Notes under the pieces: generated by a model
What the model saw: the letters and a program-made list of their open reading frames with translations, nothing else
What the model was told of the DNA's origin: nothing
Database searches by the model: none
Part shown: positions 8,064 through 16,313 of the stretch, piece by piece
Position numbering within the stretch: position 1 is the stretch's first letter
Layout: each line of letters starts with the position of its first letter
Position numbers and translations under genes: made by a program
Assembly: GCF_002217285.1 (NCBI RefSeq)
Contig: NZ_MUGW01000020.1
Coordinates: forward strand, 1 to 64,000
Reading direction: 5' to 3'
Source of the DNA: Flavobacterium hercynium
Lineage (GTDB): Bacteria; Bacteroidota; Bacteroidia; Flavobacteriales; Flavobacteriaceae
DNA length: 64,000 bases

Positions 8064-8115
8064 TCCGGTCGGGCTATCCGCGTTACTTCGGTAACTAGCT
8101 TCTATCCCTCACGCA
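8064..8115. repeat. REP-like intergenic element
   Basis: A short GC-richer stretch (CGGGCTATCCGCG, TTACTTCGGTAA hairpin, GCTTCTATCCCTCACGC) in an AT-rich spacer. From memory, elements beginning CGGGCTATCCGC and ending CTTCTATCCCTCACGC are scattered through Flavobacterium genomes. It lies downstream of two convergent genes, the usual place for such elements. Confidence 0.5.
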
Positions 8116-8124
8116 AACGAAACC

Positions 8125-9036
8125 TTAATCCGCATTCAGACTAAAATTATAAATTATCTTACCAACTTGTTTTGCAGGAGCGTTACTGTCAGCATCCCAT
8201 TTGGTATTCATTGCTGCAATTTTAGCCTGGTCAAGCAAACACTTTGCTAAGTTTGTAGTTCCTTTTATTCCAGGTGTAGCGCTAATGGTTCTTCCGTTTT
8301 GATCGACCGTAACCTCTACAACCACTTTTCCTGATTCATCGCAATTGTATTTTGGTGCAGGTTTAGAAAGTGCTTTTCTGTTTCCCAGCGAATATCCGGA
8401 TCCTCCGCCCGTTCCACCACCGCTTCCGGCGCCGTAACCACTTCCGGTTCCAATACCGCTGCCTGTTCCGTTTCCTCCGCCAGTTCCTCCTCCGGAACCA
8501 CCTGTTCCGTAATAACCACCGGAGCTTAAACTTCCACCGGCTTTACCTTTATTTCCGGCTACTTTATCATCACCATCTCCGCCTTTGTTAGATCCTTTCA
8601 TAATACTGGACAAAGCATCATTGGTAGAATTAGAAACTTTTGGTTTCTCCGGTACCGGTTTAGTTTCCGGTTTTATGGTTTGCGTTGGTTTTTTAGGCTT
8701 TTCTTTCGGTGCAATCACAACATCATCATCGTCTGTTGCACTGTTTTCTTGTGTTATAGTGGCTTCTTCCGGTGTTGCCGCTTTTGAAGGAGTTTGCTTA
8801 GCTTGATTTTTCACTTCTAAAACTTCACTTTTATAATTCGCTCCCGAACCCAAATCACTATCTCCAAAATTTACAGTAACGCCACCGCCACCACCGCCTT
8901 CAGCAAGCGCTGCATTATTTTCGGGATTGTAAGGAGGCCAAAATCGGATAAAAAACAGCAAGAGCAAAAACGCACCATATACTGCTGTAGTGATGAATAG
9001 GGATTTCTTTTTGTTATAAGAATCGATAGAAGTCAT
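8125..9036 (-). CDS. Energy transducer TonB, Gly-rich
   Basis: 303 residues. One membrane anchor at 13-32, a Lys/Pro/Glu-rich spacer (~75-135), a long Gly/Ser-rich low-complexity segment (~165-220), and a C-terminal TonB-type domain (~224-303) with the typical VVVEVTVDQNGRI-like strand. It should link the ExbB/ExbD motor to outer-membrane receptors such as those at 2941 and 45297. It is convergent to exbBD rather than in one operon. The Gly-rich linker replaces the purely Pro-rich spacer of proteobacterial TonB. Confidence 0.8.
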   Translation of the reverse strand: MTSIDSYNKKKSLFITTAVYGAFLLLLFFIRFWPPYNPENNAALAEGGGGGGVTVNFGDSDLGSGANYKSEVLEVKNQAKQTPSKAATPEEATITQENSATDDDDVVIAPKEKPKKPTQTIKPETKPVPEKPKVSNSTNDALSSIMKGSNKGGDGDDKVAGNKGKAGGSLSSGGYYGTGGSGGGTGGGNGTGSGIGTGSGYGAGSGGGTGGGSGYSLGNRKALSKPAPKYNCDESGKVVVEVTVDQNGRTISATPGIKGTTNLAKCLLDQAKIAAMNTKWDADSNAPAKQVGKIIYNFSLNAD

Positions 9037-9153
9037 TTAGATTCTGAATTTTGTAATTGTATATTGTAAAAACGTTTAAAAGTACTAAAAATTGTTTACA
9101 ATCAAAGTGGTGTAAAGAATTTAACCGTCACAGATAAACATCATTAAAGGGTA

Positions 9154-9188
9154 TAAAAAAAGCGAGCCAAATTGCAGTAAGGCTCGCT
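9154..9188 (-). terminator. Terminator of the amino-acid dehydrogenase gene
   Basis: Stem AGCGAGCC (9161-9168) with GGCTCGCT (9181-9188); on the minus strand it is followed by seven T. Confidence 0.85.
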
Positions 9189-9207
9189 AATGAATAGGTA
9201 TGTAAAA

Positions 9208-10434
9208 TTATACTAACTGTTTCAATGCAATTTCAAAAGCAGTCGCACTAATATTTGTTTTAGATGAATTTAAAGCATGTGCTTTTACGATAGCATTTTT
9301 AATAATCTCAGATGTATCATTAAAAATAGCCTCATCCGTCATTTGTACTTTTTTCTCCATGAAATAAGCAAAAACACGTGCCATTCCACAGTTTGAGATA
9401 AAGTCAGGAATCAAACTTACTTTGCGGTCTACTTCTTCCATGATCGATCCAAAGAAAATTTCTTTATCAGCAAAAGGAACATTCGCTCCACAAGAAATTA
9501 CTTCTAATCCGTTCGCAATTAAACTGTCGATTTGGTTTTGTGTTACCAATCTTGACGCCGCACAAGGAGTAAAAATTTCAGCACCAATAGTCCAGATTTT
9601 AGAATTGATTTCTTCAAACGGAATCATGTTGTCAGCTACTAATTTATTTCCGTCTTTATTTAAAAATAAAGTTCTGATTTCTTCAAAAGTAAAACCGTTT
9701 TCGTTTATAAGCCCACCATCGCGATCGATGATACCTACAACTTTAGCGCCCATTTCAGCAAGGTAAAAAGCGGCAGCAGATCCTACGTTTCCAAAACCTT
9801 GTACAATTGCTTTTTTTCCTTTTACATCACCGCCATATGTTTGGTAAAAATGACGAACAGCTTCGGCAACGCCATAACCTGTAATCATGTCGGCAACAGT
9901 ATATTTTCTGGTTACATCTGGTGAAAATTGAGGATTTTCGATTACTTTGATAACACCTTGACGCAATTGACCAATTCTGTTAATTTTATCAGCTTCTGTA
10001 GGTTTGAAGTGACCGTTGAAAACACCTTCTTGCGGATGCCATACACCACATTCTTCCGTCATTGGAATAACTTCATGAATTTCATCAACATTTAAATCAC
10101 CACCCGTTCCGTAATAACTTTTTAATAAAGGAGAAACCGCTTTATACCAACGTTGTAAAACGCCTTTTTTGCGGGGATCGTTCGGGTCAAAATTAATTCC
10201 TGATTTAGCACCACCAATTGCAGGTCCGGAAACAGAGAATTTAACTTCCATTGTTTTTGCCAATGATAAAACCTCGTTCATATCCAGGCCTTTTCTCATT
10301 CTGGTTCCACCACCGGCAGCTCCTCCACGAAGAGAATTGATTACGGTCCATCCTTCAGCTTCGGTCTCAGAATCTTTCCAGTTAAAAACAATCTCTGGTT
10401 CTTTATTTTCAAATTGTTGTAATAAATCTTTCAT
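9208..10434 (-). CDS. Glu/Leu/Phe/Val dehydrogenase family enzyme
   Basis: 408 residues. The amino-acid binding domain has a Gly-rich loop (RGGAAGGGTRM, 36-46) and the catalytic-lysine region GPAIGGAKSG (70-79). The NAD(P) Rossmann motif GFGNVG is at 213-218. The family reversibly deaminates an amino acid to its 2-oxo acid with NAD(P). Length and motifs fit the Bacteroidota glutamate-type members, but substrate cannot be fixed by eye. It is monocistronic, with its own terminator at 9154-9188. Confidence 0.88.
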   Translation of the reverse strand: MKDLLQQFENKEPEIVFNWKDSETEAEGWTVINSLRGGAAGGGTRMRKGLDMNEVLSLAKTMEVKFSVSGPAIGGAKSGINFDPNDPRKKGVLQRWYKAVSPLLKSYYGTGGDLNVDEIHEVIPMTEECGVWHPQEGVFNGHFKPTEADKINRIGQLRQGVIKVIENPQFSPDVTRKYTVADMITGYGVAEAVRHFYQTYGGDVKGKKAIVQGFGNVGSAAAFYLAEMGAKVVGIIDRDGGLINENGFTFEEIRTLFLNKDGNKLVADNMIPFEEINSKIWTIGAEIFTPCAASRLVTQNQIDSLIANGLEVISCGANVPFADKEIFFGSIMEEVDRKVSLIPDFISNCGMARVFAYFMEKKVQMTDEAIFNDTSEIIKNAIVKAHALNSSKTNISATAFEIALKQLV

Positions 10435-10518
10435 TTTGTTAGGATATGTTTGTTTTTTGTAAAAGTATAAAATAGAATAATGCGAATAATGTATTTTTAG
10501 TCAATTTTAATTAACAAA

Positions 10519-10552
10519 AAAAAGAAAGCCGAAAACATACGATTTTCGGCTT
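10519..10552 (-). terminator. Terminator of the chalcone-isomerase-like gene
   Basis: AAGCCGAAAA (10526-10535) pairs with TTTTCGGCTT (10543-10552); on the minus strand it is followed by a T-rich run. Confidence 0.85.
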
Positions 10553-10578
10553 AAAATGTAGAATCAATACAAGTTGAA

Positions 10579-11154
10579 TTATATTCCTAATAAATGTTTT
10601 TTCAATGTTTCGTCAACCGGTTTGTCTGAAAGCCAGATTCCGAATAATGCTTTTTTAAAGTCAAATCCTGAAATTTTTCCTTTCACAACCTGATTCTTGA
10701 TAACATTGATTGTTTGGTCATAAGGATTGTATGCTAGTAAAAAAACATCTTTCTCCTTTATTTCGTCACTCAAATAGTTTTTAAGTTCTTCTATTCTTGG
10801 TCTTAATTCTGCAATATTACTTCCTGCAGATTTTTCGAAACCTGCATTTATTGCTTTGGTTAATTTATTGGAAGAAACCAAAGCTGAGGTAATTTCGATT
10901 CGAATTGCCATTTCAGTATCACTGTCCATTATAAAAGCCGGATCCTGACTTAACTGCGATAAATATAATGCCTGAACGTAAACTTCTAACCACATTTTGG
11001 ATCTTCCGCCAGCACCATTTAATTGCAAAGATTTACCTTGGAAATCAACTTTCCGTGGCACATTTACGCCATTAACATCTATATGAGTCTGAGCAGAAAC
11101 CGTGGACATTTGCAGACTCAAAAGGAGTGTAATTATTAATAAAATTTTTTTCAT
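10579..11154 (-). CDS. Chalcone isomerase family protein, secreted
   Basis: 191 residues with a signal peptide (1-21, ending VSA). The remainder reads like the chalcone-isomerase-like fold of bacterial periplasmic proteins: VNGVNVPRKV, LNGAGGRSKMWLEVYVQALYL, and a C-terminal FGIWLSDKPVDETLKKHLLG. Bacterial members have no proven isomerase activity and may bind fatty acids. It is a single gene with its own terminator, divergent from the acyl-CoA dehydrogenase across 487 bp; whether the two are linked functionally is open. Confidence 0.8.
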   Translation of the reverse strand: MKKILLIITLLLSLQMSTVSAQTHIDVNGVNVPRKVDFQGKSLQLNGAGGRSKMWLEVYVQALYLSQLSQDPAFIMDSDTEMAIRIEITSALVSSNKLTKAINAGFEKSAGSNIAELRPRIEELKNYLSDEIKEKDVFLLAYNPYDQTINVIKNQVVKGKISGFDFKKALFGIWLSDKPVDETLKKHLLGI

Positions 11155-11641
11155 GTTTTGTAGATATTATATTTTTTGGGCAAAAATAATGTTAATTTCT
11201 TAATATAAAGATGTTTTTCTGAATGTTTTTTTTGCTGTAATTTTTTAATTTAGCGTCGTATTTATTTAACAATCAAATTAATAAGACTAGGTTTACGTAG
11301 TTTTGCGTGTTTTACAATTTATTTACATATTCGCAGTTGCATAATATTCTGTTTTTTGAGATTTTCTCCATTTTTGACAACATTTTAATTCTTAAATTTT
11401 AAATAAAATATTGCTAAATTCATGTGATTAAGTTTAAAAATGCCAATTATTACGAAAACGTTATCGCAATCGTTGCTGATCTTTTAATTTTATATGCATG
11501 CATTGTTAATTTCGCATTTAAAAATTATCTTTGAAAGCGTTACAAAACATCAAAAACAATAAAAAAAAATAAAAAACCAACATAACTATAAACGATTTTT
11601 TATCGATAATGGTTTTGAAAAAACAATAAATAAAAAGAACT
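11155..11641. other. 487-bp AT-rich intergenic region with divergent promoters
   Basis: No ORF or RNA gene is visible. It is very AT-rich, with homopolymer runs, and contains the acyl-CoA dehydrogenase promoter at 11503-11533. The length is unusual for this dense region and leaves a ~100-base leader before 11642. Confidence 0.6.
11503..11533 (+). promoter_or_regulatory. Bacteroidota-type promoter of the acyl-CoA dehydrogenase gene
   Basis: TTG at 11503-11505 (-33 element) and TATCTTTG at 11526-11533 (perfect -7 TAnnTTTG), separated by 20 bases. Predicted start of transcription is near 11540. Confidence 0.65.
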
Positions 11642-12784
11642 ATGGATTTTAATCTTACCGAAGAACATTTAATGATTCAGCAAGCTGCGAGAGATTTTGC
11701 TCAAAACGAACTTTTGCCTGGTGTAATCGAGCGTGACGAAAAGCAAATTTTTCCAACAGAACAAGTAAAAAAAATGGGACAACTCGGATTCATGGGAATG
11801 ATGGTTGATCCTAAATACGGAGGAAGCGGGTTAGATGCTATTTCGTATGTTATTGCAATGGAAGAAATCTCAAAAGTAGATGCATCGGCTTCAGTAGTAA
11901 TGTCTGTAAATAATTCTTTAGTTTGTTGGGGTTTACAGGAATTTGGAACGGAAGAACAAAAACAAAAATATTTACCGGGTTTAGCTTCTGGTGAAATTCA
12001 CGGTGCTTTTTGCTTAAGCGAACCAGAAGCAGGAAGTGATGCGACTTCGCAAAAAACTACCGCAAAAGATATGGGAGACCATTATTTGGTAAACGGTACA
12101 AAAAACTGGATTACCAACGGAAATACAGCTTCTGTATATTTGGTAATTGCGCAAACCAATCCAGAGTTAAAACACAAAGGGATTAATGCGTTGATTATGA
12201 CTAAAGATATGCCGGGATTTTCTGTTGGACCAAAAGAACAAAAAATGGGAATCCGCGGTTCTGATACGCATTCGCTAATGTTTAGTGATGTAAAAGTTCC
12301 TAAAGAAAACAGAATTGGTGAGGACGGATTTGGATTTAAGTTTGCTATGAAAACACTTGCCGGAGGACGTATCGGAATTGCTTCTCAGGCTTTAGGAATC
12401 GCATCAGGTGCTTATGAACTGGCGTTGAAATATTCGAAAGAACGTAAAGCTTTTGGAACTGAAATTTGCAATCATCAGGCAATTGCTTTTAAATTAGCAG
12501 ATATGGCCGTTAATATCGAAGCAGCACGTCATTTATGTATGAAAGCTGCCTGGGACAAAGACCAACATAAAAATTATGATGTGAGTGGAGCAATGGCAAA
12601 ATTATTTGCTTCGCAGGTAGCAATGGACACCGCTGTAGAAGCAGTTCAGATTCATGGAGGTAATGGTTATGTAAAAGAGTACCATGTAGAGCGTTTTATG
12701 CGTGATGCAAAAATTACACAGATTTATGAAGGAACGTCTGAAATTCAGAAAATTGTAATTTCAAGATCGGTTATCGCAGGATAA
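11642..12784 (+). CDS. Acyl-CoA dehydrogenase
   Basis: 380 residues, standard length. Motifs include CLSEPEAGSDA (flavin/substrate loop), the family signature GIRGSDTHSL, and the C-terminal QIHGGNGYVKEYHVERFMRD. The catalytic base is Glu363 in IYEGTSEIQ, the position used by short-chain and butyryl-type enzymes. It oxidises acyl-CoA to enoyl-CoA with FAD and passes electrons to ETF. It is monocistronic, with a TAnnTTTG promoter upstream and a strong terminator downstream. Confidence 0.93.
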   Translation: MDFNLTEEHLMIQQAARDFAQNELLPGVIERDEKQIFPTEQVKKMGQLGFMGMMVDPKYGGSGLDAISYVIAMEEISKVDASASVVMSVNNSLVCWGLQEFGTEEQKQKYLPGLASGEIHGAFCLSEPEAGSDATSQKTTAKDMGDHYLVNGTKNWITNGNTASVYLVIAQTNPELKHKGINALIMTKDMPGFSVGPKEQKMGIRGSDTHSLMFSDVKVPKENRIGEDGFGFKFAMKTLAGGRIGIASQALGIASGAYELALKYSKERKAFGTEICNHQAIAFKLADMAVNIEAARHLCMKAAWDKDQHKNYDVSGAMAKLFASQVAMDTAVEAVQIHGGNGYVKEYHVERFMRDAKITQIYEGTSEIQKIVISRSVIAG

Positions 12785-12807
12785 TTTTCTTTGGAAAAAA
12801 TATTTAT

Positions 12808-12846
12808 AAACCCTTTCAGGCTTTCTGCGATGAAAGGGTTTTTTAT
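12808..12846 (+). terminator. Terminator after acyl-CoA dehydrogenase
   Basis: AAACCCTTTCA (12808-12818) pairs with TGAAAGGGTTT (12831-12841), followed by more T. It lies inside the longest open frame of the next gene, which shows that the downstream start at 12890 is the right one. Confidence 0.88.
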
Positions 12847-12889
12847 TTATGAGCTAAAATTACTACATTTACAAATAGAAACTTATTTT

Positions 12890-13567
12890 ATGTACGAAGA
12901 TTTAAAATATTGGTACTTACGAGATCATAAATTGTTCAGAATATTGAGTTATTCACAAATCAAGCAATTGTGCATTATTACGGGTTTCAAAAAAGCATCA
13001 AAAGGAGAAATTATTTATTTTTCATCGTCAGATGTACCTCGAATTTTTTTACTTAAAAAAGGAAATATCAAAATTGTTGCTGTCGATGATGATGGCAACG
13101 AAACCATAAAAGACATTATTCAAAAAGGAGATTTATTTGGAGAATTGACTTTAGAAACAGATAATAAAGTCGAAGAATATGCCAAAGTACTCTCGGACGA
13201 TGTTTCTATTTGTAGTTTTTTAATGTCCGATTTTGAGGATTTATTACTTAGAAATCCAACATTAGCGCTTTCATACACCAAATTTGTGGGTTTAAAAATG
13301 AAGCGTATCAAAAATAATTATGCCAATTTAGTTTCCAAAGATGCCAAAACCAGATTGTATCAGTTCCTAAAAGACTGGGCAGAACAAGAGGGAGTCAAAA
13401 ACGGAAACACAGTGATTATTGAAAACTATCTTACCCAAAATGATATTGCTCAGATTATATGCACTTCAAGACAAACGGCTACACAATTGCTGAATGAAAT
13501 GGAAACAAATCAACTTTTAGACTACAACAGAAAACAAATTATCATTCCCGATATTACCAAATTATAA
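12890..13567 (+). CDS. Crp/Fnr family transcriptional regulator
   Basis: 225 residues from the ATG at 12890. The frame is open back to a TTG at 12791, but that stretch contains the terminator of the gene before. A cyclic-nucleotide-binding-like beta-roll lies at ~25-115 (IFLLKKGNIKIV, KGDLFGEL). A helix-turn-helix at ~175-205 (LTQNDIAQIICTSRQTATQLLNEME) follows a long helix. There is no Cys cluster, so it is not an oxygen-sensing FNR. Bacteroidota Crp/Fnr proteins often control redox or electron-transport genes; the redox-flavoured genes begin 90 bp downstream. Confidence 0.87.
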   Translation: MYEDLKYWYLRDHKLFRILSYSQIKQLCIITGFKKASKGEIIYFSSSDVPRIFLLKKGNIKIVAVDDDGNETIKDIIQKGDLFGELTLETDNKVEEYAKVLSDDVSICSFLMSDFEDLLLRNPTLALSYTKFVGLKMKRIKNNYANLVSKDAKTRLYQFLKDWAEQEGVKNGNTVIIENYLTQNDIAQIICTSRQTATQLLNEMETNQLLDYNRKQIIIPDITKL

Positions 13568-13656
13568 TTATTTCTGGCTAAGTGTAAATTAGCTGACATT
13601 TTGCTTTTTCATATTACAATAATTTTGATCATTGAAATAATGTAAAATAATTGAAT

Positions 13657-14253
13657 ATGAAGAAAGTACTTTTTATGCTTTGCTTAGCGTTTACTTCAGT
13701 TGGTAACGCACAAAATGCAATTGCAAATTCGGCAATAGATATAGCTCCTTTACTAATAGGAGAAAAGATCCCCAATATTACTTTGAAAACACCTGACAAT
13801 ACAGATGTAAACATTTCAGACTTATTCAAAAATAAAAAAACAGTTCTGGTTTTTTATCGTGGAGGCTGGTGCCCATATTGCAATGCGCATTTGCAGGCAA
13901 TGGCTGAAGCCGAAAAACAAATTTTGGAGTTAGGTTATCAAGTCATTGCGGTAAGTCCGGATGCTCCTGAAAATTTAAAAATTACAGCAGAAAAAGAAAA
14001 AGTGAAATACACCTTACTTTCTGATTCAACAGGAGAATTGATGAAAGCGGCTGGTATTGCTTTTAAAGCCCCTGAAAAATACAAAAGCATACTTAAAGTA
14101 AATTCTAAAGGTAGTAATAAAGGTTTTTTACCTGTTCCATCTATTTTTGTTGTGAATTCTGACAGCAATATACTTTTTGAATATATAGCGCCTAATTTTA
14201 AGCATCGTATTATGCCTGAATTACTTGTTTCAGTATTAAAAAACTTAAAATAA
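13657..14253 (+). CDS. Peroxiredoxin-like AhpC/TSA family protein, secreted
   Basis: 198 residues from the ATG at 13657 (a TTG two codons earlier is less likely). Signal peptide 1-18. A thioredoxin fold carries WCPYC (71-75) after VLVFYRGG, the pattern of the AhpC-TSA_2 group, and later a cis-Pro-like VPSIFVV. It probably reduces peroxides or disulphides in the periplasm. It starts a tight plus-strand series: YHS protein 6 bp later, then DoxX and DinB, which suggests an oxidative or metal stress unit. Confidence 0.82.
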   Translation: MKKVLFMLCLAFTSVGNAQNAIANSAIDIAPLLIGEKIPNITLKTPDNTDVNISDLFKNKKTVLVFYRGGWCPYCNAHLQAMAEAEKQILELGYQVIAVSPDAPENLKITAEKEKVKYTLLSDSTGELMKAAGIAFKAPEKYKSILKVNSKGSNKGFLPVPSIFVVNSDSNILFEYIAPNFKHRIMPELLVSVLKNLK

Positions 14254-14259
14254 AATAAG

Positions 14260-14718
14260 ATGAAAAAGCTAGTATTACTTTTATTAGTTTTCGTTTCCGG
14301 CAATTTATTTGCACAAAATGAGGATAAACGGGTTAGTCAGTTTAATTTAGAAAACAAAGTTGCGATTCAGGGTTATGATCCCATTGGCTATTTTAATCAA
14401 GGAAAAGCAATCAAAGGCAAAAAAGAACTTGCGGTGATGTATCGGGGTGTGATATATCAATTTTCATCCGTAGAAAATAAGAATTATTTTTTGAAAAACC
14501 CATCAAAATACGAACCTCAATACGGAGGATGGTGTGCGTATGCAATGGGAAAAGCCAATGATAAAGTGGAAATAAATCCGGAAACCTTCAAAGTTGTCGA
14601 TGGTAAATTGTTCCTCTTTTACAACGCTTATTTTAATAATACGCTAAAAAGCTGGAATAAAGAGGAAAGCAATTTAAAAGCAAAAGCAGACAACAATTGG
14701 AAAAATATATATAAATAA
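14260..14718 (+). CDS. Secreted YHS-domain protein
   Basis: 152 residues with a signal peptide (1-19, ending LFAQ). The YHS-type core is seen as AIQGYDPIGYF, then FLKNPSKYEPQYGGWCAYAMG. Such proteins are widespread in Bacteroidota and are linked to metal or redox functions, without a firm activity. It is 6 bp after the peroxiredoxin-like gene and 8 bp before a DoxX gene, so almost certainly co-transcribed. Confidence 0.8.
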   Translation: MKKLVLLLLVFVSGNLFAQNEDKRVSQFNLENKVAIQGYDPIGYFNQGKAIKGKKELAVMYRGVIYQFSSVENKNYFLKNPSKYEPQYGGWCAYAMGKANDKVEINPETFKVVDGKLFLFYNAYFNNTLKSWNKEESNLKAKADNNWKNIYK

Positions 14719-14726
14719 CTGAAATC

Positions 14727-15110
14727 ATGAAAAAAGAAATTTTAATATGGATTCTTAGATTAACGGCTTCAGTTATTTTATTACAAACCTTGTATTTTAA
14801 GTTCAGTGGAGCAGAAGAAAGTATTTATATTTTTTCTAGTTTAGGAGTTGAACCTTACGGAAGAATTGGTTCCGGTATAATTGAATTGATCGCCGCAATT
14901 TTGATTCTGATACCTAAAACGACTTGGATGGGAGCTCTTGCTGCTGCCGGTGTTATGATAGGGGCGGTCTTATCGCATGTATTTGTTTTGGGAATAGAAG
15001 TTAAAAATGACGGTGGAACATTGTTTATTTTGGCACTTGTTACGCTATTGTGCAGTTTAGGATTGCTTTATTTCAATAAAAGTAAATTATTATCTAACCT
15101 TCTAAATTAA
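14727..15110 (+). CDS. DoxX family membrane protein
   Basis: 127 residues with four predicted membrane helices (about 8-25, 46-62, 68-88, 98-116). The first holds a DoxX-like LRLTASVILLQTLYFKFSGAEE. DoxX-like proteins accompany thiol and oxidative-stress systems in other bacteria. The neighbours, a peroxiredoxin-like and a YHS protein, fit this. Spacing to the next gene is 5 bp. Confidence 0.78.
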   Translation: MKKEILIWILRLTASVILLQTLYFKFSGAEESIYIFSSLGVEPYGRIGSGIIELIAAILILIPKTTWMGALAAAGVMIGAVLSHVFVLGIEVKNDGGTLFILALVTLLCSLGLLYFNKSKLLSNLLN

Positions 15111-15115
15111 AAGTT

Positions 15116-15604
15116 ATGTTATTAAAATCAATACATCACAGTTTAAATGAGTTAATAGATTTATTGCATCAATTATCTGATAAAGAATATTCAAAATCTT
15201 GCGGATCTTTAAGTAACGCTACTATTGGCGAACATACAAGACACATTCTCGAACTATTTCAATGTCTTGAAAAAAGTTATGATTCCGGCATTTTAAATTA
15301 CGATGATCGGGAAAGAAACCATCGAATTCAAACCGATACTAAATTCGCTATGACTTGCATAGAAAAAATTAAAGAAGGATTAAAAAGTGAGAACAAAACA
15401 ATTTACCTTCAGCAGGAAATTGATGGACTTTCCTTCAATATTCAAAGTAATTATTACAGAGAATTGCTTTATAATCTGGAACATTGTATTCATCACCAGG
15501 CGCTTATTAAAGTGGCAGTTCTGCAATGCGAGAATGTTTTTATTGATGAAAATTTTGGTGTAGCGCGCTCCACTATAGCCTATAGAAAACAATGTGCACA
15601 GTAA
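15116..15604 (+). CDS. DinB-like four-helix-bundle protein
   Basis: 162 residues, all-helical. The DinB/YfiT metal-site histidines are visible: His40/His43 in TIGEHTRHILE and His123/His126/His127 in EHCIHHQAL. Family members are metal-dependent thiol transferases or proteins of unknown role. It overlaps the next start by 13 bp, so translation is probably coupled. Confidence 0.8.
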   Translation: MLLKSIHHSLNELIDLLHQLSDKEYSKSCGSLSNATIGEHTRHILELFQCLEKSYDSGILNYDDRERNHRIQTDTKFAMTCIEKIKEGLKSENKTIYLQQEIDGLSFNIQSNYYRELLYNLEHCIHHQALIKVAVLQCENVFIDENFGVARSTIAYRKQCAQ

Positions 15605-16302
15605 GTTTTGTAAATAATAATGGAGTTGCAATTATTACTTCGAACCGGGATGAAAAAATAATTCGTCCAAGCGCTATTGCGCCAAAAAATTACGTTTACA
15701 ATAAAACAAATATCATTTATCCAAAAGATGCTAAAGCCGGAGGCACCTGGTTTGCTGTAAATGAAAACGGAATAGTTATAGTATTATTAAATGGCGGGAT
15801 TAAAAAACATGATCAAGTACTTCCGTATCGAAAAAGCCGCGGACTAATTGTTTTGGATATTGCAGCTCATGACTCACCAAAGGATTTTTGGAAAATAATT
15901 GATCTTGATAATATTGAACCGTTTACTTTAGTTTTATATCAGGAACAGAAATTATACGAATTGATTTGGGATGGTTTTGAAAAGAGAACGACAGAACTGG
16001 ACGAATCTAAAAATCACATTTGGTCATCAGTTACCTTGTATCCGGAAGAAGTTAGAAATAAACGATCAGATTGGTTCTTTGATTTTCTGAAAGATAGAAA
16101 TGAAATCTCATCCGAAGATATGCTTTACTTTCATAGAAATACACAAAGTGATGATGCTCAAAATGGTTTAATCATTAATAGAGAAGATACAATGAAAACA
16201 TTAAGCGTAACACAAACTGTAATCGAACAAAATAAAGGTGTTATGAAATATTATGATTTAGTGAAAACAGAAGATTTTTCGACCGCTTTTATTCGTATTT
16301 AA
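15592..16302 (+). CDS. NRDE family protein (TANGO2-like)
   Basis: 236 residues. It begins MCTVSF with Cys2 as a possible N-terminal nucleophile and has the defining SNRDE at 17-21 and AGGTWFAVNENG near 45-56. TANGO2-like proteins are implicated in heme or lipid handling in eukaryotes; bacterial roles are unclear. The start codon lies inside the end of the DinB gene. Confidence 0.85.
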   Translation: MCTVSFVNNNGVAIITSNRDEKIIRPSAIAPKNYVYNKTNIIYPKDAKAGGTWFAVNENGIVIVLLNGGIKKHDQVLPYRKSRGLIVLDIAAHDSPKDFWKIIDLDNIEPFTLVLYQEQKLYELIWDGFEKRTTELDESKNHIWSSVTLYPEEVRNKRSDWFFDFLKDRNEISSEDMLYFHRNTQSDDAQNGLIINREDTMKTLSVTQTVIEQNKGVMKYYDLVKTEDFSTAFIRI

Positions 16303-16313
16303 AAAAATAGCAG

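Noticed and set aside
8440-8560. Tandem-repeat-like DNA within the TonB gene
   Set aside because: It encodes the Gly-rich linker in frame; not a separate repeat element or CRISPR.
8316-8806. Overlapping ORFs in other frames of the TonB gene
   Set aside because: They arise from the repetitive Gly/Ser-rich coding region and read as low-complexity His/Arg or Glu/Val strings.
12791-12889. Upstream extension of the Crp/Fnr frame from a TTG
   Set aside because: The stretch contains the acyl-CoA dehydrogenase terminator and reads as non-conserved sequence.
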